Assembly: GCA_017554145.1 (NCBI GenBank)
Contig: JAFZIZ010000011.1
Location: 1-64,000 of the forward strand
Reading direction: 5' to 3'
Length of the DNA: 64,000 nt
DNA from: Prevotella sp.
GTDB lineage: Bacteria; Bacteroidota; Bacteroidia; Bacteroidales; Bacteroidaceae
This document shows, in pieces, positions 34,451 to 43,710 of the stretch (position 1 is its first letter; every line of letters begins with the position of its first letter). A program made the translations under genes and the position numbers. Under the pieces are notes generated by a model. The model worked only from the letters and a program-made list of their open reading frames with translations. It made no database searches and had not been told where the DNA came from.

Positions 34451-34939
34451 TTACATCATTCTGGGGCCACCCATGTGAGGACCGCGAGGACCACCAGGGC
34501 CACGACGTCCGTGACTATGCTGCTTCTGGTACTTCTCATACTGGTTAGCATTGAGGATTTCCTTCAACTTCGTATCAAACTCACGGCGACGCTCCATCTG
34601 CTTCTGCATCTCGGCACGCTGCTCTTCAGTGAACTGCGGACGCTCAGGGCGCTGTTTCTGCTCGGTAGCACCTGTCTCTCCATCGGCTTTCTTACCCTCA
34701 GAACGAGGACCACCCATACGAGGACCGCGATGAGCTTTATGAATATCCTGATACTCTTTGTTCAATGCGAGAACCTTCGTCTTCTGCTCGTCAGTCAAAG
34801 AGAGATCCTTCGTCATCTTTTCCGTCATCTCTTCGGGAGTCAACTGTTTCGGAGCCTTACGCTCACTCTGTTCATCATTCTGTGCCATCATCGTTGTCAT
34901 TGAGAGGAGGGCAACCATTGTCAAAATAATCTTTTTCAT
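34451..34939 (-). CDS. Exported DUF4890/Spy-like helical protein
   Basis: 162-aa protein: signal peptide KKIILTMVALLSMTTMMAQ, then paired helices with Spy/CpxP-type LTPEEMTEKMTKDLSLTDEQ and FTEEQRAEMQKQMERRREFD, separated by a Gly/Pro-rich linker (RGPRMGGPRSEG). The Gly/Arg/Pro/Met/His-rich tail (HSHGRRGPGGPRG, HMGGPRMM) could bind metal ions. Periplasmic chaperone or metal-stress roles are plausible by family. Not coupled to neighbours. Confidence 0.78.
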   Translation of the reverse strand: MKKIILTMVALLSMTTMMAQNDEQSERKAPKQLTPEEMTEKMTKDLSLTDEQKTKVLALNKEYQDIHKAHRGPRMGGPRSEGKKADGETGATEQKQRPERPQFTEEQRAEMQKQMERRREFDTKLKEILNANQYEKYQKQHSHGRRGPGGPRGPHMGGPRMM

Positions 34940-35121
34940 TTTTGTCTGTTTTGTTTAGTGATTTATGTTCGTTTGTCTTACTGACATCATTATGACGATA
35001 CAAAACCGCTAAAAGTTTAAACGTCAGGGGGATTCTTTCAGCGAATTGGCAGTTTTCTTCAGCGGATCGGCATTACGGAATAATGGAGTAAAAATATTTT
35101 TTTCATTTAAACATAAAAAAC

Positions 35122-35146
35122 TGCACATTTTTTTTGCAAATGTGCA
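35122..35146. promoter_or_regulatory. Operator-like inverted repeat over the -33 box
   Basis: TGCACA (35122-35127), 13 bp, TGTGCA (35141-35146); extended arms CTGCACATTT/AAATGTGCAG. It encloses the -33 element. Confidence 0.65.
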
Positions 35147-35164
35147 GAAAAGGTATTACCTTTG
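35133..35164 (+). promoter_or_regulatory. Promoter of the acyl-CoA synthetase pair
   Basis: -33 TTTG (35133-35136), 20-bp spacer, -7 TACCTTTG (35157-35164), 23 bp before the start codon. Confidence 0.75.
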
Positions 35165-35187
35165 CACAAAATTTTGAAATTTGTGCA
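35163..35187. promoter_or_regulatory. Operator-like inverted repeat over the transcription start
   Basis: TGCACA (35163-35168), 13 bp, TGTGCA (35182-35187); extended arms TTGCACAAA/TTTGTGCAA, ending at the start codon. Same geometry as the upstream copy, centres 41 bp apart. Confidence 0.65.
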
Positions 35188-36846
35188 ATGAACGACATAC
35201 CAAGTTTTAATTCCTTAATCGTTCAATCAATTAAGGACAACTGGCTACTTGACGCGCTGACTGACTATAAGGGTTCTACGTTGCAATATCACGACGTGGC
35301 CCGCAAGATAGAGAAGTTGCATATCATGATGAAGGCCGCAGGCATAGAGAAAGGTGACCGCGTGGCCGTCTGTGGACGAAACTCTGCTCACTGGGCAGTG
35401 GTTTTCCTCGCCACACTGACCTATGGCGCCGTAGTCGTACCAATACTTCATGAATTTAATGCCGAGCAAATTCACAATATCGTCAACCATTCGGAATCGA
35501 AACTGCTATTTGTGGGCGACTATGTGGTGAATATCATCGACCCAAAAGAAATGCCTCATTTGGAAGGTATCCTTAATCTGCCAGACTTCTCGCTTCACAC
35601 CTGCCACAACGAACAACTAATGAATGCACGTGAGCACCTGAACCAATTGTTTGGCGAGAAATACCCCAGAGCCTTCCGTGCCACCGATATTCATTGGCAC
35701 GTGGACGAGCCAGAGGAATTGTGTATGCTGAACTATACCAGTGGAACAACAGGTTTCTCAAAAGGCGTAATGCTACCCTACCGTTCGTTGTGGGGCAATG
35801 TAGATTTCTGTATCACCCAATTGGGTCCGCTCCTGCCAAAGTACAGTAAGATGCTGAGTATCCTGCCGATGGCACACATGTACGGACAGGCAATTGAATT
35901 CCTTTTCCCTTTCTGTTCAGGCTATCATCTGTTCTTCCTCACCCGTCTGCCATCGCCCGCCATCATCGCAGAGGCTTTCAAGACGGTGAAACCCAGTTTG
36001 GTAGTTGCCGTTCCTCTGATTATCGAGAAGATTATCCGCAAACGTGTGTTCCCGAAGATTCAGAGCAATGCTATCAAGATACTGTTGCAGATGCCTGTAG
36101 TATCAAAGAAGGTAAAGGAGCGCATCTGTCAGGAGGTATATGCCGCATTTGGTGGTGAGGCATACGAGGTGATTGTGGGTGGTGCACCGCTGAACCAAGA
36201 GATAGAACATTTTTTGAGAGACATCGACTTCCCCATCACAACGGGTTATGGTACAACTGAATGCGCTCCGTTGATTAGTTACAGCGATTACCATGATTTT
36301 GTATCAGGCTCGTGTGGAACGCCTGTAAACCATATGGAGGTGAAGATCCTCTCGCCTGACCCTCAGCATATAGCTGGCGAGATCGTGACACGTGGTACGA
36401 ACGTGATGCTGGGTTACTACAAAAATGAGGAGGCTACCAATAAGGCGCTTGACAAGGATGGATGGTATCACACAGGAGACCTCGGCACAATGTCTGCAGA
36501 CGGGCATATTTTCATCCGCGGACGCTCGAAAAATATGTTACTGGGGGCCAATGGACAGAATGTATATCCTGAAGAGATAGAAGACAAGCTCAGTTCGATG
36601 ACGATGGTCAGCGAGTGTATTGTGGTGCAACGTGGCGATAACCTCGTGGCACTGGTCTACCCTGACATGGACGAAGTGAAAGAGATGGGCTTCACGAGCA
36701 CCGACCTGCTGAATATCATGGAGCAGAACCGTCAGCAACTCAATGACGTACTTCCTCCCTATAGTCGCATACAGGCTATTGAAGTGCGCAAGGAAGAATT
36801 TGAGAAGACACCTAAAAAGAGTATTAAACGCTACTTATATAAATAG
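35188..36846 (+). CDS. Long-chain acyl-CoA synthetase/AMP-dependent ligase (copy 1)
   Basis: 552-aa ANL-superfamily enzyme that activates a fatty acid with ATP to acyl-AMP, then acyl-CoA. The start at MNDIPSFNSLIVQ is chosen because the -7 box lies only 23 bp upstream; a longer in-frame start would precede the transcription start. Motifs: P-loop YTSGTTGFSKGVM near residue 190; GYGTTECAPLIS near 360; GWYHTGDLG near 435; C-terminal lysine region KTPKKSIKRYLYK. Acyl-chain preference is not readable. It pairs in tandem with copy 2 (6-bp gap) behind the dual operators. Confidence 0.9.
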   Translation: MNDIPSFNSLIVQSIKDNWLLDALTDYKGSTLQYHDVARKIEKLHIMMKAAGIEKGDRVAVCGRNSAHWAVVFLATLTYGAVVVPILHEFNAEQIHNIVNHSESKLLFVGDYVVNIIDPKEMPHLEGILNLPDFSLHTCHNEQLMNAREHLNQLFGEKYPRAFRATDIHWHVDEPEELCMLNYTSGTTGFSKGVMLPYRSLWGNVDFCITQLGPLLPKYSKMLSILPMAHMYGQAIEFLFPFCSGYHLFFLTRLPSPAIIAEAFKTVKPSLVVAVPLIIEKIIRKRVFPKIQSNAIKILLQMPVVSKKVKERICQEVYAAFGGEAYEVIVGGAPLNQEIEHFLRDIDFPITTGYGTTECAPLISYSDYHDFVSGSCGTPVNHMEVKILSPDPQHIAGEIVTRGTNVMLGYYKNEEATNKALDKDGWYHTGDLGTMSADGHIFIRGRSKNMLLGANGQNVYPEEIEDKLSSMTMVSECIVVQRGDNLVALVYPDMDEVKEMGFTSTDLLNIMEQNRQQLNDVLPPYSRIQAIEVRKEEFEKTPKKSIKRYLYK

Positions 36847-36852
36847 AAAGAT

Positions 36853-38514
36853 ATGGAAAACGTACCCAGTTTTAACCAGATCATCCAGCAGAGCATCATC
36901 GACCATTGGGATTTCGATGCACTGACAGACTACAAAGGAGCTACCCTACAATATCATGATGTGGCTCGTAAGATAGAGAAGTTACATATTCTCTTCGAGA
37001 ACTGCGGTGTAAAAAGGGGCGATAAAATTGCTCTCTGCGGACGAAACTCCAGCCAATGGGCAGTGGCTTTCCTCGCCACCCTCACCTATGGAGCCGTTGC
37101 CGTTCCTATTCTCCATGAGTTCATGGCAGACCAAATCCACAATATCGTCAACCACTCAGATGCCAAGTTACTCTTCGTGGGCGACCATGTAGCCACGCAG
37201 ATCGATCCTGTACAGATGCCTAATCTCGAAGGTATCATCAACAATCCCGACTACTCGCTGATGCTCTCACGAACTGATAAACTGACGTATGCCCGTGAGC
37301 ACCTGAACGAGTTGTATGGTAAGAAATACCCCAAATATTTCCGTAAGGAACACGTACATTATTATATAGAGGAGAGCGGCGAAGAGTTGGCACTCATTAA
37401 CTACACCTCAGGAACTACTGGTTTCTCGAAGGGTGTGATGGTGCCCTATCGTGCCTTGTGGTCGAACTACGATTTCGCCAATTATGAATTAGGCAAGATT
37501 ATCCAATCGGGTGACCGCGTCATTTCCATCCTGCCGATGGCTCACATGTACGGTATGGCCTTCGAATTTATTTTCGAATTCTTGCATGGTTGTCATGTGT
37601 ATTACCTGAACCGTATCCCTTCACCTGCTATCATTGCTCAAGCCTTTGCAGAGATTAAACCGAAAATCATCATTGCCGTACCACTGGTCATCGAGAAGAT
37701 CATTCGTAAGAAGGTATTCCCGAAGATACAGAACAACCGTATGCGCCTGCTACTCTCAATGCCTGTCATCTCGAAGAAGGTGAAGGAGCGCATCTGTCAG
37801 GAAGTGCTGAAAGCCTTCGGTGGCGAACTCTATGAGGTCATCATTGGTGGTGCTGCCTTCAACCAAGAGGTAGAGGCATTCCTGAGAAAGATAGAATTCC
37901 CCTATACAGTGGGTTACGGTGCTACAGAGTGTGCACCAATTATCTGCTATCGTGACTGGAATACCTTCGCACAAGGCTCATGCGGACGGGCTGCCTATCA
38001 CATGCAGGTAAAAATCAACTCTATCGACCCAGCCAATAAGCCCGGTGAGATTCTTACAAAAGGACTCAACGTGATGTTAGGTTATTATAAGAACGAGGAG
38101 GCTACCAACGAGACACTTGACAAAGACGGTTGGTATCATACAGGCGACCTCGGTACGATGGACTATGGTGGTAATGTGTATATCAACGGACGCTCAAAGA
38201 ACATGCTGTTAGGTCCTAACGGACAGAATATCTATCCAGAGGAAATTGAAGACAAGCTGAACTCTATGACAATGGTGGTGGAAAGTGTGGTCGTGCAACG
38301 TGACAATAAACTTATAGGACTGGTCTATCCCGACTACGACGAAGCCAAGAATATGAATTTTAACGAAAAGGACATCATAGGTATCATGGAACAAAACCGT
38401 ATTCAACTGAATGAGCAGTTGCCTGCCTATGAGAAAATCACAGAGATAGAAATCCGTAAGGATGAGTTTGCAAAAACACCTAAGCGAAGCATCAAACGAT
38501 ACTTATACACATAA
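36853..38514 (+). CDS. Long-chain acyl-CoA synthetase/AMP-dependent ligase (copy 2)
   Basis: 553-aa paralogue of the preceding gene, collinear throughout (MENVPSFNQIIQQSIIDHW against MNDIPSFNSLIVQSIKDNW). Motifs: YTSGTTGFSKGVMVPYRALW, GYGATECAPIICY, GWYHTGDLGTM, KTPKRSIKRYLYT. The nucleotide sequences are already diverged, so the duplication is not recent. Substrate differences would lie in the central region before the GYG motif. A strong terminator follows the stop directly. Confidence 0.9.
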   Translation: MENVPSFNQIIQQSIIDHWDFDALTDYKGATLQYHDVARKIEKLHILFENCGVKRGDKIALCGRNSSQWAVAFLATLTYGAVAVPILHEFMADQIHNIVNHSDAKLLFVGDHVATQIDPVQMPNLEGIINNPDYSLMLSRTDKLTYAREHLNELYGKKYPKYFRKEHVHYYIEESGEELALINYTSGTTGFSKGVMVPYRALWSNYDFANYELGKIIQSGDRVISILPMAHMYGMAFEFIFEFLHGCHVYYLNRIPSPAIIAQAFAEIKPKIIIAVPLVIEKIIRKKVFPKIQNNRMRLLLSMPVISKKVKERICQEVLKAFGGELYEVIIGGAAFNQEVEAFLRKIEFPYTVGYGATECAPIICYRDWNTFAQGSCGRAAYHMQVKINSIDPANKPGEILTKGLNVMLGYYKNEEATNETLDKDGWYHTGDLGTMDYGGNVYINGRSKNMLLGPNGQNIYPEEIEDKLNSMTMVVESVVVQRDNKLIGLVYPDYDEAKNMNFNEKDIIGIMEQNRIQLNEQLPAYEKITEIEIRKDEFAKTPKRSIKRYLYT

Positions 38515-38548
38515 AAAATGGACTGACTGTTTGGTCAGTCCATTTTTT
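38513..38548 (+). terminator. Terminator of the acyl-CoA synthetase operon
   Basis: 15-bp perfect stem (38513-38527 and 38534-38548) with loop TGTTTG and T8 tail. The stem starts inside the stop codon. Its loop supplies the -33 box of the thrA promoter. Confidence 0.88.
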
Positions 38549-38561
38549 TTACGTACCTTTG
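38530..38561 (+). promoter_or_regulatory. thrA promoter overlapping the upstream terminator
   Basis: -33 TTTG (38530-38533, in the terminator loop), 20-bp spacer, -7 TACCTTTG (38554-38561). The leader to thrA is about 60 nt; no obvious leader peptide rich in Thr/Ile codons was seen. Confidence 0.75.
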
Positions 38562-38627
38562 TCGCGCTGTTGGAGGAAGCCCCACTTGTTGAGGGGTACC
38601 GACGGGTAAGATAAATTGCATAGAAAT

Positions 38628-41069
38628 ATGAAAGTACTAAAATTCGGCGGAACGTCCGTAGGTTCCGCGAAAAGCATTTTAAGCTTGAAGAAAATTGTGG
38701 AGACAGAGGCTCGGACGCAACCTGTCGTAGTAGTAGTCAGCGCACTGGACGGCATCACGGATAAACTGATCGCGACGTCACAGATGGCAAAACAGGGCGA
38801 CGAGCATTATCGCGAGGAATTTGACGCGATGGTCAAGCGTCACCACCAACTGATTGACACCATCATCACTGATGACAAAAAGCGTGTAGACTTATTCAAT
38901 AACGTAGACCAACTCTTCGACCAGTTGAAGAGTATCTATTATGGTGTGTACCTCATTCATGATTTGAGTGAGAAGACTGCCGACACCATCGTCAGCTATG
39001 GTGAGCGTCTGTCGTCTCACATCGTGGCTGCTATGGTAAAGAATGGTGTTCGTATGAATTCTCGTGATTTCATCCGTACATGGGACAAACAGGGTATGCA
39101 CGTAATTGATGCCGACCTGACCACAGAGTTAGTGAAAGAAGCTTTCAAAGACATCAGCGAAAAGAATGTGTACGTAGTGCCTGGCTTTATTGCCAGAGAC
39201 AGAGACTCTCACGAAACGACTAACCTCGGTCGTGGCGGTTCCGACTATACCGCTGCTATCATCGCTGCTGTGCTGAATGCTGAAGTGCTGGAGATCTGGA
39301 CCGATGTAGACGGCTTCATGACCGCAGATCCGAAGGTCATCAAGAGTGCCTATACCATCAACGAACTCTCATACGTAGAGGCGATGGAACTCTGTAACTT
39401 CGGTGCGAAGGTAATCTATCCCCCGACAATCTATCCCGTTTGTGTCAAGAATATTCCTATTAAAGTCAAAAATACTTTCAACCCCGAACATCCTGGAACA
39501 CTCATCAAAGCCCAAATCGATGATGACCAGAAGCCTATCAAGGGTATCTCAAGCATCAAGGGTACTTCACTGATTACAGTAACGGGTCTCTCAATGGTGG
39601 GTGTGATAGGTGTGAACCGCCGTATTTTCACCACATTGGCCAATCAGGGTATCTCCGTCTTCATGGTATCACAGGCTTCTTCTGAAAACTCCACCTCTAT
39701 TGGTGTGCGCGACGAGGATGCTGCAGCTGCCGCCGAAGTATTGAATGCAGAGTTCGCCAAAGAGATTGAGACAGGTGCTATGTATCCGATGCTCGTGGAG
39801 AGTGGTCTTGCTACCATTGCTATCGTGGGTGAGAACATGAAACAGACACCAGGTATCGCAGGTAAACTGTTCGGCACATTAGGACGTTCAGGTATCAGTG
39901 TGATTGCTTGTGCTCAGGGTGCCTCTGAGACGAATATCTCATTCGTCGTAGATGGTAAGTTCCTGCGCAAGTCACTCAACGTACTGCACGACTCGTTCTT
40001 CCTATCAGAATACAAGGTGCTGAACCTCTTTATCTGTGGTATCGGAACGGTAGGTGGTATGTTGCTCGAACAGATCCGTACGCAGCAGCAATTCCTGATG
40101 CAGTCGCGTCGCCTGAAGTTGAATGTTGTCGGTATTTCTGACGTCGACAACTTCGTGCTAGACCGTGACGGTATCGACCTTGACAACTACGAGAAGATTC
40201 TGCGTGCAGGTTTTGCCGCCAATACAGAACATATGCGCGACGAAATCATAAAGATGAATATCTTTAACTCTGTCTTCGTCGACTGTACGGCAAGTAAGCA
40301 GATTGCAAGCCTCTATCAGACATTCTTAGAGCATAACATATCCGTAGTTGCAGCCAATAAGATTGCGGCTTCAAGCGACTACGACAGCTATATCAAACTC
40401 CGTCAGACAGCCCGCGACCGTGGTGTGTGGTTCCGCTATGAAACAAACGTAGGTGCTGGTCTGCCGATTATCGGTACTATCAATGACCTGTGTAATTCAG
40501 GTGATAAGATCTTGAAGATTGAGGCTATCCTGAGTGGTACGCTGAACTTCATCTTCAACGAGATAGCAGCTGATGTGCCCTTCTCTGAGACCGTTCGTCG
40601 TGCCAAGGAACAGCGTTACTCAGAGCCTGACCCACGCATCGACCTCAGTGGTACGGATGTCATCCGCAAACTGGTCATCCTGACCCGTGAGGCTGGTTAC
40701 AAGGTAGAACAAGACGATGTAGAGAAGCACCTCTTCGTACCCGACAGTTACTTTGAAGGAAGTCTTGACGACTTCTGGAAACGTCTGCCGGAACTCGATG
40801 CCGACTTTGAGGCGCGCCGTAAGGTATTGGAAGCAGAAGGTAAGCGTTGGCGCTTCGTGGCTACGATGGAGAACGGTAAGACGAGTGTTGCCTTGAAGGA
40901 AGTTCCTTCCGACCATCCGTTCTATCCATTGGAGGGTTCTAACAATATCGTGCTGCTCACCACTGAGCGTTATAAGGAGTATCCGATGCTTATTCAGGGT
41001 TATGGTGCCGGTGCAGCCGTTACTGCAGCAGGTGTATTTGCAAACATCATGTCTATCGCCAATATTTAA
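38628..41069 (+). CDS. thrA: Bifunctional aspartokinase / homoserine dehydrogenase
   Basis: 813-aa enzyme catalysing the first and third steps from aspartate to threonine/methionine. The start at MKVLKFGGTSVGS is chosen over a Met four codons upstream because KFGGTS opens the kinase fold. Aspartokinase about 1-290 (GRGGSDYTAA); two ACT regulatory domains about 310-455 (SSENSTSIGV, CAQGASETNISFVVD); homoserine dehydrogenase about 460-813 (ICGIGTVGGMLLEQ, ETNVGAGLPIIGT, ILSGTLNFI). ACT domains predict feedback inhibition, probably by threonine. First gene of thrA - homoserine kinase-like - thrC. Confidence 0.97.
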   Translation: MKVLKFGGTSVGSAKSILSLKKIVETEARTQPVVVVVSALDGITDKLIATSQMAKQGDEHYREEFDAMVKRHHQLIDTIITDDKKRVDLFNNVDQLFDQLKSIYYGVYLIHDLSEKTADTIVSYGERLSSHIVAAMVKNGVRMNSRDFIRTWDKQGMHVIDADLTTELVKEAFKDISEKNVYVVPGFIARDRDSHETTNLGRGGSDYTAAIIAAVLNAEVLEIWTDVDGFMTADPKVIKSAYTINELSYVEAMELCNFGAKVIYPPTIYPVCVKNIPIKVKNTFNPEHPGTLIKAQIDDDQKPIKGISSIKGTSLITVTGLSMVGVIGVNRRIFTTLANQGISVFMVSQASSENSTSIGVRDEDAAAAAEVLNAEFAKEIETGAMYPMLVESGLATIAIVGENMKQTPGIAGKLFGTLGRSGISVIACAQGASETNISFVVDGKFLRKSLNVLHDSFFLSEYKVLNLFICGIGTVGGMLLEQIRTQQQFLMQSRRLKLNVVGISDVDNFVLDRDGIDLDNYEKILRAGFAANTEHMRDEIIKMNIFNSVFVDCTASKQIASLYQTFLEHNISVVAANKIAASSDYDSYIKLRQTARDRGVWFRYETNVGAGLPIIGTINDLCNSGDKILKIEAILSGTLNFIFNEIAADVPFSETVRRAKEQRYSEPDPRIDLSGTDVIRKLVILTREAGYKVEQDDVEKHLFVPDSYFEGSLDDFWKRLPELDADFEARRKVLEAEGKRWRFVATMENGKTSVALKEVPSDHPFYPLEGSNNIVLLTTERYKEYPMLIQGYGAGAAVTAAGVFANIMSIANI

Positions 41070-41075
41070 TGTGTC

Positions 41076-42314
41076 ATGAAGCACATTATCATATTAGGCG
41101 ACGGTATGGCCGACCACAAGGTAGAACGCCTGGGTGGTAAGACTTTGCTGCAATATGCCCGTCCTGAATATATGGAGAAGTTGGCAAGAGAAGGCCGATG
41201 TGGTCGTCTCATTACTGTTCCTGAAGGATTTCCTCCAGGAAGTGAAGTTGCCAATACCGCTATCCTCGGCTATGACTTGAATAAAGTTTATGAGGGACGT
41301 GGTCCTTTGGAGGCTGCCAGCATCGGCTACGAGATGGCTGACGATGATTTCGCTATCCGCTGTAATATCATCACTATTGAGGACGGAAAGATTATCACAC
41401 ATAACGGTGGTAATTTAGAGACAAAAGATGCCGATGTACTGATTCAATATCTGAATGAGCACTTAGGCAACGACCGCGTGAAATTCATTACAGGTATCCA
41501 GTATCGTCATCTGTTAGTGATTAAAGGTGGCTCAAAGCACATCGTCTGCGCACCACCCCACGATCATCCTAATGAAGAGTGGCGCCCGTTGTTGATAAAA
41601 CCTGAGAACGGTCTTGTAGGCAGCGATTATATCGCTGCTCAAGATACAGCCAATCTCATTAACGACCTTATCATCAAGTCACAAGAACTTCTGGCCAAAC
41701 ACCCCTATAATATCGCCAAAGCCCAGCGTGGTGAGCGTCAGGCCAATAGTATCTGGCCTTGGAGTGGTGGCTATCGTCCTTCGATGCAGCCCTTGCAGGC
41801 ACAATATCCACAAATTAAGAGCGGTGCTGTGATTTCTGCTGTCGACCTTATTCGTGGCATCGGACATTATGCAGGTCTGCGTATCATTGAAGTGGAAGGT
41901 GCCACAGGATTGGCCAATACCAACTATGAGGGAAAGGCTCAGGCGGCCATCGATGCGTTGAAGACCGATGATTTCGTCTTCGTACATGTCGAGGCTACCG
42001 ATGAGGCAGGACACGATGGCGATTTGGAACAGAAACTGAAAGCCATCGATTATCTCGACAAGCGACTCATCAAACCCATCTTGGAAGCTATCGATGAGAT
42101 GCAGGAGGATGTCTGTGTTGCTATTCTGCCCGACCATCCTACTCCCGTAGAACTGCGTATCCACGTCAATGAACCCGTACCATTTATCATCTGGCACAAA
42201 GGCATTGAAGCCGACGATGTGCAGCACTACGACGAGGAGAGTTGTGTCTGTGGTAGTTACGGATTATTAAGACTCAATGAGTTTATGCAAGCCCTCATGG
42301 CCATAGGCCAATGA
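41076..42314 (+). CDS. Phosphoglycerate-mutase-like protein, probable homoserine kinase of the threonine operon
   Basis: 412-aa member of the archaeal-type cofactor-independent phosphoglycerate mutase family (COG3635, alkaline-phosphatase superfamily). Metal-site motifs: GDGMADHKV at 8-16, VHVEATDEAGHDGD and LPDHPTPVELR. At the position where mutases have the phosphoserine nucleophile (ANxS) this protein reads ANTAILGYD, i.e. Ala62. It sits 6 bp after thrA and before thrC, where a homoserine kinase is otherwise missing. SEED calls this group a functional analogue of homoserine kinase, and genetic data in related Bacteroides support it as far as I recall. Many databases still label it a mutase. 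Confidence 0.85.
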   Translation: MKHIIILGDGMADHKVERLGGKTLLQYARPEYMEKLAREGRCGRLITVPEGFPPGSEVANTAILGYDLNKVYEGRGPLEAASIGYEMADDDFAIRCNIITIEDGKIITHNGGNLETKDADVLIQYLNEHLGNDRVKFITGIQYRHLLVIKGGSKHIVCAPPHDHPNEEWRPLLIKPENGLVGSDYIAAQDTANLINDLIIKSQELLAKHPYNIAKAQRGERQANSIWPWSGGYRPSMQPLQAQYPQIKSGAVISAVDLIRGIGHYAGLRIIEVEGATGLANTNYEGKAQAAIDALKTDDFVFVHVEATDEAGHDGDLEQKLKAIDYLDKRLIKPILEAIDEMQEDVCVAILPDHPTPVELRIHVNEPVPFIIWHKGIEADDVQHYDEESCVCGSYGLLRLNEFMQALMAIGQ

Positions 42315-42381
42315 AAAATGTAAGAATGAAAAAATGCAATAATTATATAATTGTTACATTATCAATTTTTTAAATTACGTA
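42311..42381. repeat. Octamer-phased AT-rich stretch between the kinase-like gene and thrC
   Basis: From 42318: ATGTAAGA ATGAAAAA ATGCAATA ATTATATA ATTGTTAC ATTATCAA, each unit beginning AT and phased at 8 nt. It starts at the stop codon of the upstream gene. Confidence 0.5.
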
Positions 42382-42384
42382 AGT

Positions 42385-43710
42385 ATGAAGTACTATAGTA
42401 CGAATAATCAGGCCCCCATCGCCGACCTGCATAAAGCAGTAGTCAAAGGTCTTGCTGAAGACCGTGGACTCTATATGCCTGAACATATCAAGCAATTACC
42501 GAAGGAGTTCTTCGACACCATCGAGACCAAGAGTTTCCAAGAGATAGCCTATACGGTCGCTGATGCCTTCTTTGGCGAGGACGTAGAGGCAGAGGCATTA
42601 AAGAAAATTGTCTACGACACTCTGGCTTTTGACTGTCCTGTGGTAAAAGTCGAGGATAACATCTACTCGCTGGAACTCTTCCATGGTCCAACCCTTGCCT
42701 TCAAGGATGTAGGTGCGAGATTCATGGCCCGTTTGCTGCAATATTTTATTCGGAGTAATCAGAATACTCAGAATAATTTGGTTAATGTGCTTGTTGCCAC
42801 CAGTGGCGATACTGGTTCGGCAGTTGCCAACGGCTTCCTCGGTGTTGATGGCATCCATGTATATGTACTCTATCCAAAAGGTAAAGTGAGCCCCATTCAG
42901 GAGTGCCAATTTACTACCTTAGGCAAGAATATCACAGCCATCGAGGTTGATGGCGTGTTCGACGACTGTCAGGCACTCGTAAAGAATGCCTTCATGGATG
43001 CAGAACTCAATGCTCACATGAAACTCACCTCTGCCAACAGCATCAACGTGGCACGTTTCCTTCCTCAGGCATTTTACTATTTCAATGCCTATGCCCGCAT
43101 GAAGTCTCTCACCACTCACCTCTCACCTCTCACCTCTAACATTGTGATGTGCGTACCCAGCGGTAACTTTGGTAATATTTGTGCTGCCCTCTTCGGACAT
43201 GAGATGGGATTGCCTGTCAAGCGCTTCATCGCTGCCAACAATGCCAACGATATCTTCTATAAATATCTGCAGACAGGTAAGTATGAGCCCAAGCCAACCA
43301 TACCGACATTAGCCAATGCGATGGATGTAGGCGATCCCTCTAACTTCGCTCGTATCTACGACCTCTATGGTAAGAGTCATGAGCGTATTAGCGCCCTCAT
43401 CAGTGGTGCCACTTATAGCGACGACCAGATTCGCGAGACGATGCGTCAGTGTCATCAGGATACGGGATATATCCTCGATCCACATGGCGCCTGTGGTTAT
43501 CGCGCCCTGAAAGAAGGACTGAAAGACGGAGAGGTCGGTGTGTTCTGCGAGACCGCCCATCCTGCTAAGTTCAAAGAGAAAGTGGATGACATTCTCGGTA
43601 TTGATGTGGAGATACCTGAACGCCTTGCAGCTTTCATGAAGGGACAGAAACAGAGTGTTGAGATGACGAAAGACTTCCAGGACTTCAAGCGTTATATGAT
43701 GAGCCGTTAA
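42385..43710 (+). CDS. thrC: Threonine synthase
   Basis: 441-aa PLP-dependent enzyme converting O-phosphohomoserine to threonine. N-terminal TNNQAPIADLHKAVVKGLAEDRGLYMP; PLP lysine in GPTLAFKDVGARF (near residue 108); phosphate loop ATSGDTGSAVANGF; NSINVARFLPQ; PSGNFGNICA. A run of five 7-nt units (43106-43140) adds TTHLSPLTSN between helix YARMKS and strand NIVMCVPSGN, a segment I would not expect in the family. It ends 4 bp into the convergent DUF5715 gene. Confidence 0.96.
   Translation: MKYYSTNNQAPIADLHKAVVKGLAEDRGLYMPEHIKQLPKEFFDTIETKSFQEIAYTVADAFFGEDVEAEALKKIVYDTLAFDCPVVKVEDNIYSLELFHGPTLAFKDVGARFMARLLQYFIRSNQNTQNNLVNVLVATSGDTGSAVANGFLGVDGIHVYVLYPKGKVSPIQECQFTTLGKNITAIEVDGVFDDCQALVKNAFMDAELNAHMKLTSANSINVARFLPQAFYYFNAYARMKSLTTHLSPLTSNIVMCVPSGNFGNICAALFGHEMGLPVKRFIAANNANDIFYKYLQTGKYEPKPTIPTLANAMDVGDPSNFARIYDLYGKSHERISALISGATYSDDQIRETMRQCHQDTGYILDPHGACGYRALKEGLKDGEVGVFCETAHPAKFKEKVDDILGIDVEIPERLAAFMKGQKQSVEMTKDFQDFKRYMMSR
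43106..43140 (+). repeat. Five heptamer units inside thrC
   Basis: CTCTCAC CACTCAC CTCTCAC CTCTCAC CTCTAAC in tandem, 35 bp, reading frame kept. Confidence 0.8.

Noticed and set aside
42311-42381. Thr-responsive attenuator before thrC
   Set aside because: No leader peptide or strong terminator stem was found; the stretch is an AT-rich octamer repeat.
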